Positions 31,149 through 42,416 are shown, counted from the stretch's first letter. The stretch: 64,000 nt of DNA from Gammaproteobacteria bacterium (GCA_026706595.1 JAPOYL010000011.1:133686-197685), one strand, 5' to 3'. Notes: generated from the letters alone by a model not told the origin. A program made the numbers and translations.

Positions 31149-32333
31149 ATGAGTGAGCGCAACCGCTGGCTGTTGCCGGAAGGGATCGAGGAGTCGTTGC
31201 CGGATGAGGCTGCATGGCTTGAGCACTACCGGCGTGCCCTGCTCGACATGTTTTCCACGTGGGGATATGAACTCGTGATTCCACCCCTCATCGAATACCT
31301 GGAATCCCTGCTGGTAGGTCCCAGCGACGACCTTGACCTGCAGACATTCAAGGTCACGGACCAGCTGACCGGACGCATGATGGGCATACGGGCTGACATG
31401 ACCCCGCAGGTTGCCCGCATCGATGCCCACAGGCTGCGCCAGGATGCCCCGGCACGCTTTTGCTACCTGGGAACGGTCCTGCACACCCGGCCCGGAGGGC
31501 GCGACATGACGCGCAGCCCCCTGCAGCTGGGTGCGGAGCTGTATGGTCATGCCGGTGCGGACAGTGATCTTGAGGTGATCTGCCTGATGCTCGAGGCCTT
31601 GCGGCTGGTAGGGATCGAGAATATTTGCCTGGACTTGGGGCATGTGGGCGTGTTTGAAGATCTGGTGAAGCAGGCCGGTCTCGGGGAAGATCAGTGCAGG
31701 GCTTTGCTGGCACTTCTGGAGCAAAGGGCCTTGCCGGAGTACGAGCAGCTGTTGTCGGAGTGTTCGCTTGCCGAGAACTGGAGAAAAATCCTGCTCGCAC
31801 TTTCCGATCTCAGCGGGGGTGAAGAGGTGATTGGCCAGGCAAGAGAGGTGCTGCAGGGGACGGGCGGGAAGGCGATCGAGCATGTCGATTATGTCGAGGC
31901 CCTGTCTGAAAGGATCAGGCAGCGCGTTGCGGGAATCCAGTTGCATTTCGATTTCGCGGCCCTGAGTGGCTATCACTATGAAAATGGTGCCGTATTTGCC
32001 GCATATATCTCCGGACAAGGGGAGCAGATTGCCCGCGGTGGCCGGTATGACATGATCGGGCAGGTATTCGGGCACTCGCGCCCGGCGACCGGTTTCAGTC
32101 TAGACCTGAAAGCCCTGGCAAAGATTTCCCCGCTTGCGGAGCCCGCACGGCCTGGAATATTTGCCCCCTGCGATGAAGACCCCGAGCTGCATGCGGCCAT
32201 CGACCGGCTGAGAAGTCAGGGCGAGCGGGTCATTCGCGGGTTGCACGGACAACAGGGCGGTCCGCAGGCGATGCACTGTGACCGCGTGCTGGAAAAACAA
32301 GACCACCAGTGGTGTGTCAGAGGAGTGGGTTGA
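31149..32333 (+). CDS. hisZ: ATP phosphoribosyltransferase regulatory subunit HisZ
   Basis: Catalytically inactive histidyl-tRNA synthetase-like protein that forms an octamer with a short HisG and confers histidine feedback control. 394 residues; LPDEAAWLEHYRRALLDMFSTWGYE and RADMTPQVARIDA match HisZ rather than true HisRS; the C-terminal anticodon-binding domain is absent. It lies six bases after the DUF2065 gene and six before purA. The presence of HisZ implies a short-form HisG elsewhere and excludes enteric-type histidine enzymes. Confidence 0.95.
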   Translation: MSERNRWLLPEGIEESLPDEAAWLEHYRRALLDMFSTWGYELVIPPLIEYLESLLVGPSDDLDLQTFKVTDQLTGRMMGIRADMTPQVARIDAHRLRQDAPARFCYLGTVLHTRPGGRDMTRSPLQLGAELYGHAGADSDLEVICLMLEALRLVGIENICLDLGHVGVFEDLVKQAGLGEDQCRALLALLEQRALPEYEQLLSECSLAENWRKILLALSDLSGGEEVIGQAREVLQGTGGKAIEHVDYVEALSERIRQRVAGIQLHFDFAALSGYHYENGAVFAAYISGQGEQIARGGRYDMIGQVFGHSRPATGFSLDLKALAKISPLAEPARPGIFAPCDEDPELHAAIDRLRSQGERVIRGLHGQQGGPQAMHCDRVLEKQDHQWCVRGVG

Positions 32334-33629
<1,296 letters not shown>

Positions 33630-33705
33630 CGCCCGCCGCATCGCAAGGGGTAATCCTGCCAGTGCATGACGGGCCAAAAGAAGTTGGATTGATACGGAGG
33701 TGGAG

Positions 33706-34212
33706 ATGAATTTTTTGCGTTATCTGTGCGCGGTTGTGTTGTCCCTGGGGCTTGGAGCCGTTGTCGGCCATGCCGACCCTGAACGTGCAGCCCCGCAATC
33801 CTGGCCCAACAAGATCTGGCTGGACGTGTACAAAAGCCCGACCTGCGGCTGCTGTACCAAGTGGGTGGACCATGCACAAGCCAACGGTTTTGATACAGCG
33901 GTCCATCATCCGAAAGATCTGGCCCAAGTCAAAGACGAGTATGCGATTGCTTCTGACCATTGGGCCTGCCACACTGCAGTCTCCGAAGACGGCTATGTGT
34001 TCGAAGGGCACATCCCGGCCCGGTACATCCGCGAGTTTTTCGCAAGCCCGCCCAAGGGCGCGATGGGCCTTGCAGTCCCCAGGATGCCCGTTGGCAGTCC
34101 GGGAATGGAGACGGAAAACAAGTTTTCTCCCTACCAGGTGCTGTTACTCAAGGCCAACGGTGAAAGCGAGGTATTTGCAGAAGTCAAAAGCGCACAGGAG
34201 CAGTATCGTTGA
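33706..34212 (+). CDS. DUF411 periplasmic metal-binding protein
   Basis: A 168-residue secreted protein. ATG at 33706 has a GGAGG Shine-Dalgarno with normal spacing; the GTG two codons upstream lies within that Shine-Dalgarno. A signal peptide (residues 1-20, ending VGHA) precedes VYKSPTCGCCTKW, the conserved CGCC metal-binding pair of DUF411 proteins. Family members are associated with copper resistance and are thought to bind copper; direct function here is inferred. It sits alone between purA and tRNA-Leu, without other copper genes in view. Confidence 0.85.
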   Translation: MNFLRYLCAVVLSLGLGAVVGHADPERAAPQSWPNKIWLDVYKSPTCGCCTKWVDHAQANGFDTAVHHPKDLAQVKDEYAIASDHWACHTAVSEDGYVFEGHIPARYIREFFASPPKGAMGLAVPRMPVGSPGMETENKFSPYQVLLLKANGESEVFAEVKSAQEQYR

Positions 34213-34254
34213 CCAAGTGATGTCTTGCTTGCTGGCCAGGATGGCCGGTTTGTC

Positions 34255-34341
34255 TGGTGCCGAGGAGAGGACTCGAACCTCCATGGGATTGCTCCCACTA
34301 GCACCTGAAGCTAGCGCGTCTACCAATTTCGCCACCTCGGC
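34255..34341 (-). tRNA. tRNA-Leu (CAG anticodon)
   Basis: A type II tRNA of 87 bases including an encoded CCA. The acceptor stem GCCGAGG pairs with CCTCGGC, the D-loop is GGTAGACGCG, the anticodon loop TTCAGGT gives CAG (reads CUG leucine codons), a long variable arm follows, and the T-arm GGTTCGAGTCC is intact. It is transcribed against purA/DUF411 and rnr. Confidence 0.97.
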
Positions 34342-34494
34342 ATTTTCCAGTCCTGGGCCGGTTCTGGCCCGCCGGAAGGTGGGCACTTTACGAAGCGCCC
34401 GGATACTTGTCAACGCGACTCATGGCGATATGGCCGGCCCGACGGAATCGGGAAGTTTCCGGTTTTCAGTGCGAAAAGGTAAAGTGCATCCCCC

Positions 34495-36717
34495 ATGACA
34501 AGGAAGAAAAAGAAACTCAAGGACCCCTACAGCCGGCGCGAGGCTGCAAAATACGAGCACCCGATCGCCAGCCGGGAGTTTATTCTTGACGTGCTCGAAG
34601 ACAGCAAGGGCCCACTGTCGGCGACAGCCCTGCACCGGGCACTGGACATCCACACGGACAAGGCTGAGAACGCGTTGAAACGGCGCCTGGTGGCGATGGA
34701 GCGCGATGGGCAGATCATACGCAACCGCCAAAACCATTATTTGCCGGTCGCCAAGGTCAACCTGGTACGGGGGCGGGTGATGGGCCATACCAACGGCTTC
34801 GGTTTTCTGATTCCCGACGAAGGGGGTCCGGATCTTTTCCTATCTCCCCATGAAATGCGCTCCCTGATGCATGGAGACCGCGTGGTCGTGCGGCCTACCG
34901 GGAATTCCAAGAACGACAAACCGCAGGGAAAGCTGGTTGAGATCATCAAGCGTCACAACAAGCAGATCGTGGGCAGGTACTACCAGGAATCCGGCATCGG
35001 ATTCGTGGTACCCGATGACAAGCGTCTGGGCCAGGACGTTATGATCCCTGACGGGTCTGCCGGGAAGGCGGTGAACGGGCAATTCGTGGTGGCCGCCATC
35101 GTGGAACCGCCCAACCGCTCGCGACAGGCCATCGGCAAGGTCATCGAGGTGCTCGGAGACCACCTTGCTCCCGGTATGGAAATCGATGTCGCGATCCGGT
35201 CCTACGATATACCGCATCGCTGGCCCGAGGAGGTGCTGCGTGAAGCGGCTCAATTCCGGAAAAGCACGATCAAGCAGCAGCTGGGACAACGCAAGGACCT
35301 GCGCACACTCAACTTTGTCACCATCGATGGCAGCGATGCCCAGGACTTTGACGATGCGGTGTACTGCGAGCCGCGCGAAAACGGCTGGCGCCTGTGGGTC
35401 GCGATTGCGGATGTCTCGCATTATGTGCAGATGGATTCAGCTCTGGATCTTGAGGCCCGCAAACGCGGTACCTCGGTGTATTTTCCGGAGCGCGTGGTGC
35501 CCATGCTTCCCGAACGGCTTTCCAACGGACTGTGTTCGCTCAAACCAGACACCGACCGGCTTTGCATGGTGTGCGAGATGTTTGTCTCCAGGGACGGGGT
35601 GCTGAAGCGTTACAGTTTCTACGACGCAGTCATGCGTTCTGCGGCGCGCCTAACCTACGAGGAAGTCCAGAAGATCCTGTACGACAGGGATAAAAAAACG
35701 CGCAAGCGCTTCAGCCATGTCAGGCCTGATCTGGAGCACCTGCAGGGGGCCTTCCGTGCCCTGAGAAAGCAGCGCAAGAAAAGAGGGGCGATCGACTTCG
35801 ATACCCAGGAAAGCTTTTTTGAATTCGATGAACACAAGAAGATCAAGGCCATAGTTCCGCAACAGCGTTTCCAGGCCCACATGATCATTGAAGAATGCAT
35901 GATCAGCGCAAATATTGCGGCTGCCAGGTTCATCAGCAAACGCAAGCTGCCCACCCTGTATCGTGTCCACGACGGTCCGACCGGTGAGAAAACGCGAGAA
36001 TTGAGGGAGTACCTGCAGACGCTCGGCGTGGGGTTTACCCGGTCCGACAAACCCCGGAGCGAAGATTATCTGGCAACGCTGAAGAAAATCTCGCATCGCA
36101 AGGACCGGCACATCATTGAAATGATGCTGCTTCGTTCCATGGCGCAGGCAGCGTACAGCCCGGAGAACATCGGACATTTCGGGCTGGCACTGCCCCTGTA
36201 TGCACATTTCACCTCCCCGATCCGGCGATACCCGGACCTGGTCGTGCATCGAACCATCCGGCACCTGCTGGAAGCCCGCAAGAAGGATCCGTTTCCGTTT
36301 TCCGAAAATGATCTTCTTCTGCTGGGTGAGGAGTGCTCGATGTGCGAGCGCAGGGCCAACGATGCCACGCGCGATGTGGATGCCTGGCTCAAGTGCGAGT
36401 TCATGCTGGACAAGCTGGGGGAACAGTTTTCGGGCGTGATCAGTTCTGTCACCGCATTCGGATTTTTTGTCACCCTGGACCACACATTTGTTGAAGGGCT
36501 GGTGCACGTGACTTCGCTGGCGAACGACTATTACCACTATGACGAGCCGTCGCGGTGCCTGTTTGGTGAGCGCAGTAAAAGGCGTTACAGGCTCGGAGAT
36601 GAGGTGGATGTAATTGTTTCGCGGGTGGGGCTGGATGAGAGAAAAATCGATTTTGTCCTGCCGGATTCAAGCCGGGACACCAAGCACAGCTCGAGAAAAC
36701 GGAAAAAACGCCGCTAA
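34495..36717 (+). CDS. rnr: Ribonuclease R
   Basis: Processive 3'-5' exoribonuclease that degrades structured RNA and acts in trans-translation. 740 residues: an N-terminal helix-turn-helix region, cold-shock domains, the RNB catalytic domain with DGSDAQDFDDAVY (metal-binding Asps) and FTSPIRRYPDLVVHR, the S1 domain containing GVISSVTAFGFFV, then a basic tail ending RKRKKRR. In enteric bacteria rlmB follows rnr; here the next gene is rpsF at 177 bases. Confidence 0.97.
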   Translation: MTRKKKKLKDPYSRREAAKYEHPIASREFILDVLEDSKGPLSATALHRALDIHTDKAENALKRRLVAMERDGQIIRNRQNHYLPVAKVNLVRGRVMGHTNGFGFLIPDEGGPDLFLSPHEMRSLMHGDRVVVRPTGNSKNDKPQGKLVEIIKRHNKQIVGRYYQESGIGFVVPDDKRLGQDVMIPDGSAGKAVNGQFVVAAIVEPPNRSRQAIGKVIEVLGDHLAPGMEIDVAIRSYDIPHRWPEEVLREAAQFRKSTIKQQLGQRKDLRTLNFVTIDGSDAQDFDDAVYCEPRENGWRLWVAIADVSHYVQMDSALDLEARKRGTSVYFPERVVPMLPERLSNGLCSLKPDTDRLCMVCEMFVSRDGVLKRYSFYDAVMRSAARLTYEEVQKILYDRDKKTRKRFSHVRPDLEHLQGAFRALRKQRKKRGAIDFDTQESFFEFDEHKKIKAIVPQQRFQAHMIIEECMISANIAAARFISKRKLPTLYRVHDGPTGEKTRELREYLQTLGVGFTRSDKPRSEDYLATLKKISHRKDRHIIEMMLLRSMAQAAYSPENIGHFGLALPLYAHFTSPIRRYPDLVVHRTIRHLLEARKKDPFPFSENDLLLLGEECSMCERRANDATRDVDAWLKCEFMLDKLGEQFSGVISSVTAFGFFVTLDHTFVEGLVHVTSLANDYYHYDEPSRCLFGERSKRRYRLGDEVDVIVSRVGLDERKIDFVLPDSSRDTKHSSRKRKKRR

Positions 36718-36754
36718 AGCCGTTCGCCTACAACGGGAGATCCCGGAATCCTTC

Positions 36755-36776
36755 AAGCCCGTTCTCCTGCGGGCTT
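36755..36776 (+). promoter_or_regulatory. Hairpin in the rnr-rpsF intergenic region
   Basis: AAGCCCG and CGGGCTT form a 7-base-pair stem with an 8-base loop. It is not followed by a U run, so it is not an obvious terminator. It lies in the leader of the rpsF operon, where S6:S18 autoregulatory structures occur in many bacteria, but I could not match that motif with confidence. Confidence 0.3.
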
Positions 36777-36894
36777 GCCCGGTGCAGGCTCTTCCCGTAG
36801 ACTTCGCGATCTCTGAAGGCATCAACGATTCCTTGTCTCACCGGGTACTTCGGCAAGAACTCCCGGGAGACTGTAAACCCATAAGGAGAACTGA

Positions 36895-37494
36895 ATGCGC
36901 CATTATGAAATCGTGTTCCTGGTCCACCCGGACCAGAGTGGCCAGGTCCCTGCCATGATTGAACGCTATCGCTCAATCATTGAAAAAGAGGGCAACGGCA
37001 AAGTCCACAGACTGGAGGACTGGGGCCGCTTGCAGCTCGCCTATCCAATCCAGAAAGTCCACAAGGCACACTATGTGCTGATGAACATCGAGTGTGGACA
37101 GGAGATCCTGAATGAAATGAACACGGCGTTTCGTTTCAACGATGCGGTGGTTCGCAATATGGTGATTTCCAGGAAGAAAGCGGTCACCGAGCCCTCGCCA
37201 ATGATGAAGATGATTGAAAGTGAGAAGGCCGAATCTGAAAGTCAGGATACCGAGGAAAAACCCAAGTCCTCCAAGGACACAGCGCAGGCTCCCGAAGAAA
37301 AACCGCAATCCCCTGAGAACGAGTCACAGCCTTCTGAAGAAAAGCTACAATCTTCCGAGGAAAAGCCCCCTTCTTCCGAGGAAAAGCCCCCTTCTTCCGA
37401 GGAAAAGCCCCCGTCTTCAGAGGAAGCCGACAGTGGCCCGGATGAGAATACCGAAACTGAAGCCACTCCGGAGAATGCAGATGAAAATAAGTAA
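36895..37494 (+). CDS. rpsF: 30S ribosomal protein S6 with long repetitive acidic tail
   Basis: S6 binds S18 on the 30S platform. The ATG at 36895 has a strong Shine-Dalgarno (AAGGAGA). Residues 1-100 are a normal S6 domain ([46 protein letters not shown]). The protein then continues for about 100 residues in a low-complexity Glu/Pro/Ser tail built on a seven-residue unit, SSEEKPP. E. coli S6 is about 131-135 residues, also ending in Glu residues added by RimK, but without a tail of this length. rpsR follows at 59 bases. Confidence 0.94.
   Translation: MRHYEIVFLVHPDQSGQVPAMIERYRSIIEKEGNGKVHRLEDWGRLQLAYPIQKVHKAHYVLMNIECGQEILNEMNTAFRFNDAVVRNMVISRKKAVTEPSPMMKMIESEKAESESQDTEEKPKSSKDTAQAPEEKPQSPENESQPSEEKLQSSEEKPPSSEEKPPSSEEKPPSSEEADSGPDENTETEATPENADENK
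37351..37413 (+). repeat. 21-base tandem repeat inside rpsF
   Basis: Three near-identical copies of a 21-base unit (TCTTCCGAGGAAAAGCCCCCT) lie at 37351-37371, 37372-37392 and 37393-37413, the third differing only at its last base. Degenerate copies flank them, and each unit encodes SSEEKPP. Confidence 0.9.
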
Positions 37495-37553
37495 CTGTCC
37501 TTCGCAACGGATGCTTCGGCAGATTATGGCCAGCCTGGCAGGAGGATGCTGAT

Positions 37554-37778
37554 ATGGCGAACTATTACAGAAAAAGAAGGTACTGCCGTTTCACTGAGGA
37601 TGGTACCAAGGAGATCGACTACAAAGACGTCAAACTGCTGAAGGATTTTGTCAGTGAGGCAGGCAAGATTGTCCCAAGCCGGGTCACCGGAACAAAGGCG
37701 AGATACCAGCGCCAGCTGTCAAAGGCGATCAAACGGGCTCGCTATATCGCCTTGCTGCCATACAGTGATCAGCATTGA
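37554..37778 (+). CDS. rpsR: 30S ribosomal protein S18
   Basis: 74-residue S18, partner of S6 on the small subunit. ATG at 37554 is preceded by [28 protein letters not shown] and [18 protein letters not shown] match the family, and the C-terminus LLPYSDQH is standard. Encoded in the usual order rpsF-rpsR-(DUF2232)-rplI. Confidence 0.97.
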   Translation: MANYYRKRRYCRFTEDGTKEIDYKDVKLLKDFVSEAGKIVPSRVTGTKARYQRQLSKAIKRARYIALLPYSDQH

Positions 37779-37820
37779 GTGCTTTTTATAAGCCGTACCT
37801 TGACTGATTCGTAGTCAGCC

Positions 37821-38738
37821 ATGCGTTCGTTGGCGCGCTATATCCTCTCCGGGCCATTTCAGGCTGTGACGGTCGTGTTTTTCTTTGCATTGCTGTCATT
37901 TTTGTTCCCCTTCCTGATTATTTTCAGTGGCGGTGCACTCGCCTTGATCACACTGAAGGTTGGAATGCGGCATGCGATCCGTATTTTGCTCATCTGTGTT
38001 GCACTGATAGCGCTGAGTACCTGGCTGCTGCTGGGGAACCTGACCGCGGGCCCCCTGGTCGTCTGGGTATCCATCGTTGCTGTCGCCTATATGTACCAGC
38101 ACTTCCAGTCACTGAGCATTGCATTGCAGGCGCTAACCGTTTTTGGGGCAGTGCTCACGCTGCTCGTTGCGGTCCTGTTCCCGGATCTGCAGGCAGACTG
38201 GCTGCTTTACCTGACGAACCTCCTGGAGGCGATCAAACAGGGTCCGTCATTTCAGATCATGATGCAGAGCGCAAATCTCAGCCTCGAGCAGGCTGAGCAA
38301 TACCTGCCTGGAATCGCCTCCCTGATGACCGGCATGGTAGTCGCGGTGTACCTGCTGACCGTCAGCGTGACGTTGTCTTTTGGCGGCTGGTGGAATGACT
38401 TGCTGGACGATGCGCAGGCTTTTCACAAGGAGTTCGCACGCTTCAACCTGGGGCGGATACTGGCCATCTCGGTGGCCTTGTTTGCGGTAGTGGCCTGGGG
38501 TACCAAGGCTGCCATTTTCTGGCAGTTGACGATTGTATGCCTCAGCATGTTCTTCTTGCAGGGCCTGGGCCTGGCGCATGCAGTCATCGGTGCACTCTCC
38601 AGGCCCCTGCTGGGTTTCGTAGCCGTGTATGGCCTGCTTTTTATCGTGACCCCGCAAATGATGCTGGTGCTTGCATCGGCCGGTGTGCTGGACGGCTTCG
38701 TGGATTTTCGCAAGCGATTTATAAAATCTGAAGAGTGA
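37821..38738 (+). CDS. DUF2232 membrane protein
   Basis: A 305-residue polytopic inner-membrane protein with about eight hydrophobic segments, no catalytic motif visible. Proteins of the DUF2232 (YybS-like) family are found at this exact place, between rpsR and rplI, in many gammaproteobacteria. Function is unknown. It starts 42 bases after rpsR. No anomalies apart from being very hydrophobic. Confidence 0.85.
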   Translation: MRSLARYILSGPFQAVTVVFFFALLSFLFPFLIIFSGGALALITLKVGMRHAIRILLICVALIALSTWLLLGNLTAGPLVVWVSIVAVAYMYQHFQSLSIALQALTVFGAVLTLLVAVLFPDLQADWLLYLTNLLEAIKQGPSFQIMMQSANLSLEQAEQYLPGIASLMTGMVVAVYLLTVSVTLSFGGWWNDLLDDAQAFHKEFARFNLGRILAISVALFAVVAWGTKAAIFWQLTIVCLSMFFLQGLGLAHAVIGALSRPLLGFVAVYGLLFIVTPQMMLVLASAGVLDGFVDFRKRFIKSEE

Positions 38739-38793
38739 ACGGGGCAGGAACAACCGTTTATAATGAACCTTTACTGATAAAGAGAGATACAAG

Positions 38794-39246
38794 ATGGAAG
38801 TGATTTTGCTGGAGAAAGTGGACAATCTCGGGGATCTGGGTGAAAAGGTCAGGGTCCGACCCGGATATGCGCGCAATTACCTCGTGCCCAGCGGCAAGGC
38901 CAAGGTTGCGACTGCGGAAAATCTTGCCGAATTTGAGGAGCGGCGTGCGGAGCTGGAAAAGATGGCAGCAGACTCGCTGGCTGCGTCTGAGGCCCGCAAG
39001 GCTGAGCTGGACGGGTTTTTACTTACGATCACGGCAAAATCTGCCGGCGAGGAGGGCAAGCTGTTCGGTTCTGTGGGGACTGTGGATATTGCCCAGGCCT
39101 TGAGCGAGGCAGGAAAACCGGTGGAAAAAAAGGAGATCCGCCTGCCATCCGGCGTATACAAGCAGGCCGGCGAATACCAGGTCGATATCCGTTTGCACAC
39201 GGATGTGATCGCGACAATCAATCTGAAGATTGTTCCCGAAGAATGA
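38794..39246 (+). CDS. rplI: 50S ribosomal protein L9
   Basis: 150-residue L9, which has an N-terminal rRNA-binding domain ([28 protein letters not shown]), a long connecting helix and a C-terminal domain. Length is normal. A TATAAT at 38759-38764 upstream could be an internal promoter, with a weak -35 (TGAACG at 38736). dnaB follows. Confidence 0.97.
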   Translation: MEVILLEKVDNLGDLGEKVRVRPGYARNYLVPSGKAKVATAENLAEFEERRAELEKMAADSLAASEARKAELDGFLLTITAKSAGEEGKLFGSVGTVDIAQALSEAGKPVEKKEIRLPSGVYKQAGEYQVDIRLHTDVIATINLKIVPEE

Positions 39247-39265
39247 TCGGTCAATTTCATGAGCC

Positions 39266-40699
39266 TTGGCAGCAGTTGGGAGGACAGCAGAAAATATTGT
39301 GGCCGAAGTGACGAAAACGGGACCCGACTACGGTGTGACCTATGCCGAGAACCTGCGCACGCCCCCGTATTCACTGGAAGCCGAGCAGGCAGTTCTCGGC
39401 GGGCTGATTCTGGACAACTCTGCCTGGGACCAGGTCGCAGACAAGATCAACGAGGATGATTTTCATCTCTTCAACCATCGCCTGATTTTCCGGGCCATCG
39501 GTGAACTGGCCGACAAGCGTCAGGTATTCGATGTCCTGACCCTGTCCGACCTGCTTCGCCAGAGAAGCGAAATCGAGAACACCAACATCCTGGCGTACCT
39601 CGGGACTCTGGCAAACGACATTCCAAGCGTTTCGAATATCAGGGCCTATGCGGACATCGTGCGGGAAAAATCCGTTTTCCGGCAGCTGGTCCAGGTGGGT
39701 AATGAAATCGCTGCAAGCGGCCTTTCACCGGATGGCAAGGATATCAAGAATTTGCTGGATGAGGCAGAGCAGAAGATCTTTCATATCACCGACCGCAGTG
39801 CGCAGTCCGGGCAAGGCTTTGTCAACATCAGGTCTTTGCTCAAAACAACCGTTGAGCAGATTGACGAGTTGTCTGAACGTGCAGACCACATCACCGGCAT
39901 TCCCAGTGGCTTTACTGAGTTCGATGAAAAAACGGCAGGCCTGCAGAAAGGAGACCTGATCATCATTGCCGGGCGGCCTTCCATGGGCAAGACCAGTTTT
40001 GCCATGAACATCGTTGAATACGCGGCGCTTCAGACGAAAATCAATGTGGCCATCTTTAGCATGGAAATGCCTGCTCCATCCCTGGCCATGCGCATGCTTT
40101 CCTCCATGGGGCGGATTGATCAGCAACGGGTTCGCACCGGCAAGTTGAAAGACGAGGACTGGCCTCGCCTGACCAGTGCAATGTCGATGTTGCAGGAAGC
40201 CAACGTGTTCATCGACGATTCCGCAGTGTTGTCACCAACGGAACTGAGGGCTCGTGCCCGCCGGCTGAAACGCGAGCATGGCTTATCGCTGGTTGTTGTG
40301 GATTACCTGCAGCTCATGACGGTCGGTGGAACCTCCGAAAATCGTGCCACTGAAATTTCCGAAATATGCCGCTCATTGAAAGCACTTGCCAGGGAACTGA
40401 ATGTGCCGGTAGTTGCATTGTCCCAGCTGAACCGCAGCCTGGAGCAGCGTCAGGACAAGCGGCCGGTGATGTCTGACCTGCGTGAGTCAGGAGCAATCGA
40501 GCAGGATGCGGACCTGATCGTCTTTATCTACCGCGACGAGGTGTATCGGGAAGACTCCCCCGATCAGGGAACTGCCGAGATCATCGTCGGCAAGCAGCGC
40601 AACGGCCCAATATTCAAGACCCGGCTCACTTTTTTGGGCCAGTACACACGTTTTGAAAATCATATCCCCGAGATCCAGACTGGCGACCACTTTCCATAG
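39266..40699 (+). CDS. dnaB: Replicative DNA helicase DnaB
   Basis: Hexameric 5'-3' helicase of the replication fork. The N-terminal domain (DnaC/primase interaction) begins at PPYSLEAEQAVLGGL; the RecA-like motor has Walker A GRPSMGKTSFAMN and Walker B VVVDYLQLM, followed by DLRESGAIEQDADL. No intein is present. Start is uncertain: TTG at 39266 is the longest frame (477 residues), and GTG at 39299 with GGGAGG 15 bases upstream would give 466. An overlapping ATG at 39259 is out of frame. Order rplI-dnaB is classical. Confidence 0.96.
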   Translation: MAAVGRTAENIVAEVTKTGPDYGVTYAENLRTPPYSLEAEQAVLGGLILDNSAWDQVADKINEDDFHLFNHRLIFRAIGELADKRQVFDVLTLSDLLRQRSEIENTNILAYLGTLANDIPSVSNIRAYADIVREKSVFRQLVQVGNEIAASGLSPDGKDIKNLLDEAEQKIFHITDRSAQSGQGFVNIRSLLKTTVEQIDELSERADHITGIPSGFTEFDEKTAGLQKGDLIIIAGRPSMGKTSFAMNIVEYAALQTKINVAIFSMEMPAPSLAMRMLSSMGRIDQQRVRTGKLKDEDWPRLTSAMSMLQEANVFIDDSAVLSPTELRARARRLKREHGLSLVVVDYLQLMTVGGTSENRATEISEICRSLKALARELNVPVVALSQLNRSLEQRQDKRPVMSDLRESGAIEQDADLIVFIYRDEVYREDSPDQGTAEIIVGKQRNGPIFKTRLTFLGQYTRFENHIPEIQTGDHFP

Positions 40700-40707
40700 C
40701 CTGCCAT

Positions 40708-42381
40708 ATGGAAAAAATCTGGTTAAAAAATTACCCGGAAGGAATTCCCGAATTCGTTGAACTGGACCAGTATGTGTCGTTGGTTCAGCTACTGGAGGAG
40801 GCTGCCGCACGCTACAGTCATCTGCCGGCTTTCGAGAACCGGGGTGTTCGTTTGAGTTTCTCGGCGCTCAATGTCGAGAGCCGTAACTTTGCCGCCTACC
40901 TGCAGACCGAGATGAATCTGCAAAGAGGCGATCGTGTTGCGGTCATGCTTCCCAATCTCCTGCAGTTCCCGGTCGCAATGTTCGGCATCCTGCGTGCCGG
41001 GCTGTCAGCCGTCAACATCAATCCCCTGTATACCTCAAGAGAGCTCGGGGAAGCGCTGAAGAAGTCAGAGGCAAAGGCCATCGTCGTTCTGGAAAACTTT
41101 GCGAGTGTGCTGGCCGAGGTGGTTGAGGACAGTTGCATCGACCATGTGATTGTTGCAAGGGTGGGGGACTTGCTCAGTTTTCCCGAATCCTTTGTTGTAA
41201 ATTTTGTGCTGGAACATGTGCAGCATAAAATCCCCGAATACGAACTGGAGAACACGGTATTTTTCAATGAGGTCTTGGCTGTCGGCCGTGACAGACGATT
41301 CGTCAAACCGTCGCTTACCCCGGATGATGTCGCTTTCCTGCAGCTGACGGGCGGTACGACAGGTTCAGCAAAACTGGCAATCCTCACGCATGGCAACCTG
41401 CTCTCGAACATTGCGCAGGTTGATGCATGGTTCAAGCAGGTTCTGGAAGAGGGCAAGGAAATCGCGATTACGGCATTGCCGCTGTACCATATATTCTCCC
41501 TGACTGCGAACTGTTTCTTGTTTGTTCACCTCGGAGGCCTGTGCCATCTGATCACCAATCCCCGCGACATGAAAGGCTTTGTCAGGGAGCTCTCGGAAGT
41601 GAAATTTTCCGTGATCACCGGGGTTAACACCCTGTATAACGGGCTACTGAACACCGAGGGATTTTCGGCGCTGGATTTTTCGAGTCTCAAGATCTCTTTG
41701 GGAGGCGGCATGGCCGTTCAGGAAGCCGTGGCTGAAAGGTGGCAGCAGGTCACGGGCTGCGTTCTTGCCGAGGCGTACGGCCTGACAGAAACCTCACCGG
41801 CCGTGACAGTCAACCCGCTGGACCTCGAAAAATTCAACGGCAAAATAGGGTTACCAGTTCCGAACACGGAGATTTGCATACGCGATGACGACGGCAAGGA
41901 TCTCGGCATAGGGGAGGCCGGTGAACTATGCGTTCGAGGACCCCAGGTGATGCAGGGCTATCTGAACGACCCGGAGGAAACCCGCAATGCACTGAGCGAG
42001 GATGGCTGGCTGCGGACCGGCGACATTGCCATGGTGGACGATGCCGGATTCGTAAGCATTGTCGATCGCAAGAAAGACATGATTCTGGTTTCAGGATTCA
42101 ATGTCTATCCCAACGAAGTCGAACAGGTTGTGGCCGCCCACGAGGGCGTGCTGGAGGTTGCCGCCATCGGAGTGGAGGATCCGTCCTCAGGTGAGGTTGT
42201 AAAGCTCTGCATCGTAAAAAAAGATCCCGCGTTGACCGAGGAGGATGTGCTGGAGTTCTGCAAGGACCGTTTGACCCGCTACAAGTGGCCCAAGCACATT
42301 GAGTTTTGTGCAGAGTTGCCGAAGACCAACGTGGGCAAGATCCTGCGGCGCGCCCTGCGCGACAAGAAACCGTCCGAATAG
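40708..42381 (+). CDS. fadD: Long-chain-fatty-acid-CoA ligase
   Basis: Acyl-CoA synthetase that activates fatty acids via an acyl-adenylate at the inner membrane. 557 residues, beginning MEKIWLKNYPEGIPEF as in FadD. The AMP-binding motif LTGGTTGSAKLAILTH (P-loop like), YGLTETSPAVT, and the C-terminal WLRTGDIA and VSGFNVYPNEVE segments are present. The normal P-loop is TGVAKGA; here it is TGSAKLA. It begins nine bases after dnaB and probably belongs to no specific operon with it. Strong identification. Confidence 0.93.
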   Translation: MEKIWLKNYPEGIPEFVELDQYVSLVQLLEEAAARYSHLPAFENRGVRLSFSALNVESRNFAAYLQTEMNLQRGDRVAVMLPNLLQFPVAMFGILRAGLSAVNINPLYTSRELGEALKKSEAKAIVVLENFASVLAEVVEDSCIDHVIVARVGDLLSFPESFVVNFVLEHVQHKIPEYELENTVFFNEVLAVGRDRRFVKPSLTPDDVAFLQLTGGTTGSAKLAILTHGNLLSNIAQVDAWFKQVLEEGKEIAITALPLYHIFSLTANCFLFVHLGGLCHLITNPRDMKGFVRELSEVKFSVITGVNTLYNGLLNTEGFSALDFSSLKISLGGGMAVQEAVAERWQQVTGCVLAEAYGLTETSPAVTVNPLDLEKFNGKIGLPVPNTEICIRDDDGKDLGIGEAGELCVRGPQVMQGYLNDPEETRNALSEDGWLRTGDIAMVDDAGFVSIVDRKKDMILVSGFNVYPNEVEQVVAAHEGVLEVAAIGVEDPSSGEVVKLCIVKKDPALTEEDVLEFCKDRLTRYKWPKHIEFCAELPKTNVGKILRRALRDKKPSE

Positions 42382-42416
42382 GTCGCGTGGTCTCGACAGA
42401 GACCCGGTGAAGACGC

